Positions 60,148 to 64,000 of a stretch of DNA of 64,000 nucleotides are shown here, in pieces (position 1 is the stretch's first letter; each line of letters begins with the position of its first letter). The DNA comes from Pseudoalteromonas rubra. Lineage in GTDB: Bacteria; Pseudomonadota; Gammaproteobacteria; Enterobacterales; Alteromonadaceae. Position numbers and translations under genes: made by a program. Location of the stretch: NCBI RefSeq assembly GCF_005886805.2, contig NZ_CP045430.1:248001-312000 (forward strand), in the 5' to 3' direction. The notes under the pieces are model-generated. The model worked only from the letters and a program-made list of their open reading frames with translations. It was not told the origin of the DNA and ran no database searches.

Positions 60148-60167
60148 CTGTACTCAGATGAGTACAG
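60148..60167 (-). other. Perfect 8-bp hairpin beside the ahpF terminator
   Basis: CTGTACTC and GAGTACAG pair around AGAT, next to the terminator. It may protect the ahpF mRNA end or be a small operator. Confidence 0.35.
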
Positions 60168-60200
60168 ACTTGGGTGTAATTTGGGTTATTTATGCGCTCT

Positions 60201-61772
60201 TCAGGCCGCCTCTTCAGCCAAATTTGACTGATGTCTGATCAAGTAATCAAATGCACTCAGACTGGCCGTTGCCCCGCCGCCCATCGCAATAATAATTTGC
60301 TTAAAGGGCTCAGTGGTTACATCACCTGCGGCAAATACACCGGGTATACTAGTCGCACCCTTTGCATCAATGGCAATTTCACCAAATGGGGTCAGTGCCA
60401 TGCCACTGCCTTTCAGCCATTCAGTATTAGGGATCAGACCTATTTGTACAAATATCCCGGCAAGTTCAAGCTGATGTTGCTGGTCACTTTGTCTGTCAAT
60501 ATAGGTCAGCCCGGTTACTTTATGCCCATCCCCTCGCACTTCGGTCGTTTGTGCATTCGTAATAATGGTCACATTGCTCAGGCTGTATGCCTTTTTAATT
60601 AAAACTTCATCGGCTTTCAACGTGTCAGCAAACTCCAGCACAGTGACATGCTCTACCAGATTAGCCAGGTCAATGGCCGCTTCGATACCTGAGTTGCCAC
60701 CACCAATGACCGCAACAGATTTACCTTTGAATAAAGGCCCGTCGCAATGCGGGCAATATGCAACACCACGCCCTTTATACTCCTGTTCGCCAGGCACATT
60801 CATTGTGCGCCAGCGTGCACCGGTCGCTATCACCAGAGATTTGGCCTTTAGTGTCGCCCCATTTTCCAGCGTCAGCTCAAGATTATTGCCCACAGACAAG
60901 CCACTGGCACGCTGGTTTTTCATCACGTCTACCTGATAATCGTTCACATGCTCTTCAAGCTGAGCAACCAGTTTGGGTCCCTGCGTGGCTGACACAGAAA
61001 TAAAATTCTCAATACTCATTGTATCTGCGACCTGACCGCCAAAACGCTCTGCCACAACACCTGTATTAAGACCTTTACGGGCTGAATAAATGGCTGCCGC
61101 AGCACCTGCCGGTCCGCCGCCAACAACCAATACGTCGAATACCGACTTTTGGCCAAGCGCCTGGGCTTGTTGTTCACTCAGCGTGTTATCCAGCTTGGCA
61201 AGTACATCACTCAATGTGATTGCGCCCTGACTAAACAGCTCACCATTTAAAAATACACTGGGTACCGCCAACACGTTGCGCTGCGCAACTTCGTCAGGAA
61301 ACAGCGCGCCGTCAATCATCGTCGCTGTAATTTTAGGGTTGTGTGCGGCCATTAAATTAAGTGCCTGCACAACTTGCGGACAAGTCTGGCAACTCAAAGA
61401 TATATAAACTTCAAAATGCAGTTCGTCTTGCAGTGACTGGATCACTGCCAGTTCCTGCTCAGACACTTTTGCCTTATGCCCACCACTGTGCAGCAGCGCC
61501 AGCACCAGGCTGGTAAACTCGTGCCCCATGGGCACCCCGGCAAACTCGATCCGAGTATCTCGCTTTGGCGAGTAAATGGCCATACTGGGTGTGCGCTCAC
61601 TACTTTGCGCCTGCACCAGTGTGATCAGATCACTAAGCGAAGCTAACTCCTGTGCCAGTGACGCCACCTCTGCTGACTTGTCACTGTCATCCAGCGCTAA
61701 AATCAGCTCAATTGGGTCGGTCAGTGCAACAAAATGGGTTTGCAGCTGACTTTTAATTTGCTTGTCTAACAT
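60201..61772 (-). CDS. ahpF: Alkyl hydroperoxide reductase subunit F
   Basis: A 523-residue flavoprotein that reduces AhpC with NADH. The N-terminal thioredoxin-like domain holds the redox pair CQTC (near residue 126). The C-terminal thioredoxin-reductase-like part has an FAD motif ([20 protein letters not shown]), the redox pair CPHC (near 339) and a second [10 protein letters not shown] for NADH. The start at 61772 is preferred because GAGG lies 9 bases before it. It follows ahpC after about 110 bases that hold a small hairpin, so they are probably one operon. Confidence 0.95.
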   Translation of the reverse strand: MLDKQIKSQLQTHFVALTDPIELILALDDSDKSAEVASLAQELASLSDLITLVQAQSSERTPSMAIYSPKRDTRIEFAGVPMGHEFTSLVLALLHSGGHKAKVSEQELAVIQSLQDELHFEVYISLSCQTCPQVVQALNLMAAHNPKITATMIDGALFPDEVAQRNVLAVPSVFLNGELFSQGAITLSDVLAKLDNTLSEQQAQALGQKSVFDVLVVGGGPAGAAAAIYSARKGLNTGVVAERFGGQVADTMSIENFISVSATQGPKLVAQLEEHVNDYQVDVMKNQRASGLSVGNNLELTLENGATLKAKSLVIATGARWRTMNVPGEQEYKGRGVAYCPHCDGPLFKGKSVAVIGGGNSGIEAAIDLANLVEHVTVLEFADTLKADEVLIKKAYSLSNVTIITNAQTTEVRGDGHKVTGLTYIDRQSDQQHQLELAGIFVQIGLIPNTEWLKGSGMALTPFGEIAIDAKGATSIPGVFAAGDVTTEPFKQIIIAMGGGATASLSAFDYLIRHQSNLAEEAA

Positions 61773-61851
61773 TCTGTACATCCTCGAAATTTATGCCAAT
61801 AGACCATTTTCTTCGACCCCCTGGGGTGAGTTTGCTGCGGGTTAACAGGGT

Positions 61852-61868
61852 CGGGCCAACTCGGCCCG
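61852..61868 (-). other. Intercistronic hairpin between ahpC and ahpF
   Basis: CGGGCC and GGCCCG pair around a 5-base loop with no T-run. It is likely an mRNA-stabilising or attenuating structure that lets ahpC be made in excess of ahpF. Confidence 0.4.
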
Positions 61869-61882
61869 GACACCGTGACTGA

Positions 61883-62452
61883 TTATAATTTGCCAACCAG
61901 GTCTAATGACGGAGCAAGTGTCTCTTCTCCTGGCTGCCATGAAGCAGGACATACTTCGCCGTCATGTGAGGCAATGTACTGAGCCGCCTGAACTTTACGA
62001 ACCAGCTCTTTGGCACTGCGGCCAATACCCAGGTCATGGGTTTCAACCACTTTAATTTCGCCTTCCGGGTTAATGACGAAAGTACCGCGTAACGCCAGTC
62101 CCTCTTCCTCGATCATCACACCGAAGTTGCGCGTAATTTTGCCTGTCGGGTCGCCTATCATTGGGAATTGGATTTTCTTGATGGTCTCTGACGCGTCATG
62201 CCAGGCTTTGTGCGTAAAGTGTGTATCTGTTGACACGGAATAAACCTCAACGCCCATCTCTTGTAATTGTGCATAATGGTCCGCCAAGTCACCAAGCTCG
62301 GTAGGACATACAAAGGTGAAATCGGCCGGGTAGAAAAAGACAATAGACCATTTGCCAAGCAGGTCTTTTTCACTCACATCAACAAACTCACCATGGTGAA
62401 AAGCGGTTGCGTTAAAAGGTTGGATCTGGGTGTTAATCAAAGAGGTAGTCAT
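61883..62452 (-). CDS. ahpC: Alkyl hydroperoxide reductase subunit C (2-Cys peroxiredoxin)
   Basis: A 189-residue peroxiredoxin that reduces hydrogen peroxide and organic peroxides. The peroxidatic Cys is in FVCPTEL (near residue 47) and the resolving Cys in EVCPASW (near 167), with DLGIGRSAKEL and ALRGTFVINPEG matching the AhpC family. Length fits (187 in Escherichia coli). The 220 bases upstream hold a palindromic operator candidate. Confidence 0.96.
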   Translation of the reverse strand: MTTSLINTQIQPFNATAFHHGEFVDVSEKDLLGKWSIVFFYPADFTFVCPTELGDLADHYAQLQEMGVEVYSVSTDTHFTHKAWHDASETIKKIQFPMIGDPTGKITRNFGVMIEEEGLALRGTFVINPEGEIKVVETHDLGIGRSAKELVRKVQAAQYIASHDGEVCPASWQPGEETLAPSLDLVGKL

Positions 62453-62571
62453 GTTTTTTCTCTCTCAGTTTTTAGGTTAAAGGGTCACAGGTCTGATGCT
62501 GTATCAGCCATGTTGTCTCTGTGTGATTACTAAGATAGAGGGGATTTAAATATTATTAAAATGGATTGTTC

Positions 62572-62586
62572 GGATTACTATAATCC
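62572..62586. promoter_or_regulatory. Palindromic operator candidate upstream of ahpC
   Basis: GGATTA-CTA-TAATCC is a perfect inverted repeat about 120 bases before ahpC and 87 bases before the divergent DUF3429 gene. The inner part has the T-N11-A shape of LysR-family sites, and OxyR is the expected regulator of ahpC, but the four-element OxyR consensus is not clearly present. Confidence 0.4.
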
Positions 62587-62672
62587 AAAAAATTGATGAA
62601 ACTTTGGCAAAGTTTATGCGTATATCAGATATAATTAAAACATTAGTCAGAACAAACTTTTAAGAGACTTGG

Positions 62673-63095
62673 ATGCACCCATACTTTAACCACATTATGC
62701 TAGCCTACATTGGCTTTATTCCTTTTCTACTCTGTGTCGCACTCACATTAATGGTTGGAAGCTCAACGGCCGTTATCGACGCGTTTAGCTACTACAGCCT
62801 GGGCGTTTTGGCCTTTTTGGCTGGCAGCTTATGGCGTCCGGGGGAGCAGTCACAGCAACGTGCCGTAGCCGCCATACTCGTGATCGTCCCTTTCCCATTG
62901 CTTGCCGTCGCGTCTCAGGTTGTGGTGTTAAGCTACCTGTCAGTGGCTTATTGGTTGGTGTTGATTTTCGAACGCAGCGCTCCGGCCTGGCAGGAGACAC
63001 ATCAGGATTATCAAAAAATGCGCTTCACGCTGACTTCTGTTGTCTTTGTCAGCCATTTATTCATGGTCGCACAGGCAGTTGAACTTGCCGGGTAA
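62673..63095 (+). CDS. DUF3429-like membrane protein
   Basis: A 140-residue protein with four hydrophobic segments. It has the DUF3429 features AYIGFIPFL at the start and FLAGSLWRPG in the middle. Function unknown. Divergent from ahpC; the diguanylate cyclase gene follows on the same strand after about 60 bases. Confidence 0.75.
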   Translation: MHPYFNHIMLAYIGFIPFLLCVALTLMVGSSTAVIDAFSYYSLGVLAFLAGSLWRPGEQSQQRAVAAILVIVPFPLLAVASQVVVLSYLSVAYWLVLIFERSAPAWQETHQDYQKMRFTLTSVVFVSHLFMVAQAVELAG

Positions 63096-63157
63096 ACTCA
63101 CAGTGCTACAGCCCGTTTAAAACCTGCTATAACTAAAGGGGATACGGAGGGTTGCGC

Positions 63158-63994
63158 ATGCGTCAAAAATTACTACTGGCCCTGATCTGGCTTGCAACGG
63201 CTTGTGTCATCATCTTACTCTACGGCAATCATGCCTCTTTTGGGGCAACGGTAGAAGAGCTGATATGGTTTGCCATTTCATTAACTGTGCTGGTGTTCAG
63301 CCTGCCTCACCTGCAACATAAGCTGCTTTTATATGCCTGGGGGATCTACTGTATTGGCCTGTTACTGGATCTCCTTGATGATTTGATGACCATTGAGCTT
63401 ATCCCCGTCAACACCTTTGACACATCGTTAAAGCATCTGGGCTTTCTGCTGGTGTGCTACGGCATGCATACCATTATTAAGCAAAAACGCGAAACCATCT
63501 GTGCACTCAACCACGAAATTGAAGAGCGCCAAAAGCTGGAACAAAAGTTAAAGTTTGATGCAACACACGACGAATTGACCGGGCTGGGAAATCGACGTGC
63601 CTGCTTTGAGCAATTTGAGCGTTTGTGTAGCTCCAGTGCTTACCTGTATTACTTCGATCTGGATAACTTTAAGCAAGCCAATGATAAATACGGTCACAAT
63701 ATTGGCGATAAAATACTAAAAAAAGTGTCTGAAGCGATGACCCGAGAATTCACAGCAGATGCCTGCTTTCGGATAGGTGGCGATGAGTTCGTGGCCTTTA
63801 CCAGTGAGACAGTATTAAAAGAAGATGCCCTGCGGGCGCAGTTGGTAGAGGAGGTCTTTGAATATGGGGTTGGGGTGAGCATAGGCAGAACTGCGGCCGA
63901 CCCAGCTGAAGACCCGGATGTATTACTCCACAAGGCCGATATCGGTATGTATGAGAACAAAGCTAATAAAAGTATCCGCACCTCCGTCAGATAA
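63158..63994 (+). CDS. Diguanylate cyclase (GGDEF)
   Basis: About 278 residues: four predicted membrane spans in residues 1-110, a short coiled coil, and a GGDEF domain with HDELTGLGNRR, FDLDNFKQAND and an intact RIGGDEF motif, so it should make cyclic di-GMP. The inhibitory I-site expected 5 residues upstream (RxxD) reads FTAD, so product inhibition is probably lost. Start at 63158 because GGAGG lies 7 bases upstream. The stop is 10 bases from the window end. Confidence 0.92.
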   Translation: MRQKLLLALIWLATACVIILLYGNHASFGATVEELIWFAISLTVLVFSLPHLQHKLLLYAWGIYCIGLLLDLLDDLMTIELIPVNTFDTSLKHLGFLLVCYGMHTIIKQKRETICALNHEIEERQKLEQKLKFDATHDELTGLGNRRACFEQFERLCSSSAYLYYFDLDNFKQANDKYGHNIGDKILKKVSEAMTREFTADACFRIGGDEFVAFTSETVLKEDALRAQLVEEVFEYGVGVSIGRTAADPAEDPDVLLHKADIGMYENKANKSIRTSVR

Positions 63995-64000
63995 CACAGA

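Overview
The window looks like chromosomal DNA of a marine gammaproteobacterium close to Pseudoalteromonas. This is an inference from gene content: many TonB-dependent receptors, secreted peptidases, hybrid histidine kinases, a PKS/NRPS gene of lipopeptide type, and a short GG-leader peptide of a style I associate with that genus. No rRNA or tRNA genes, CRISPR array, transposase or prophage were seen.

Layout. (1) 1-11019, minus strand: start of a lipopeptide assembly line. A 3341-residue FAAL-ACP-KS-AT-ACP-aminotransferase-C-A-PCP megasynthase is followed after 2 nt by an NRPS that runs off the left edge. The order predicts a beta-amino fatty acid joined to a first amino acid, probably glycine. 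(2) 11984-18379: AdhP-like dehydrogenase, a FAS1-repeat lipoprotein with a second domain family nested inside its last FAS1 unit, an XRE-AAA regulator with a frameshift in an A8 tract, and an NtrC-like ATPase fused to an AraC DNA-binding domain. (3) 18593-25917: wrbA, then an apparent iron-uptake locus (OmpR-type regulator, sensor kinase, TonB-dependent receptor, DUF3649, PepSY and DUF3325 membrane proteins) with two Fur-box-like sites. (4) 26088-38900: an isolated RebB-type R-body protein, an acyltransferase remnant, an S41-like lipoprotein, an Nramp homologue lacking the usual metal ligands, a binding-protein/chemoreceptor pair, a second TonB receptor, an M6 metallopeptidase whose Shine-Dalgarno lies in a long inverted repeat, and a TPR protein. 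(5) 39155-43828: a likely new small RNA with a CsrA-type hairpin, then Nudix hydrolase, methyltransferase, D-threonine aldolase-like enzyme, QmcA/NfeD pair and a GNAT protein. (6) 44083-50738: a signalling block with a REC-DUF3369-kinase-REC protein overlapping a REC-kinase, a small XRE-2TM protein and a membrane hybrid kinase. (7) 50952-54676: CNNM/CorC-like protein, AhpD-like protein with AraC regulator, SGNH esterase. (8) 54931-59905: a Cys-rich lipoprotein with a GG-leader four-Cys peptide, and an operon pairing a cohesin-like lipoprotein with a dockerin-bearing papain-like secreted protein. (9) 60109-63994: ahpC-ahpF peroxide defence, DUF3429 protein, diguanylate cyclase.

The best candidates for undescribed biology are the orphan GG-leader peptide with its lipoprotein, the cohesin-like/dockerin pair, the small RNA at 39208-39363, the A8 frameshift regulator and the beta-amino lipopeptide pathway. 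All functional calls come from reading translations and motifs by eye; no database search was run.
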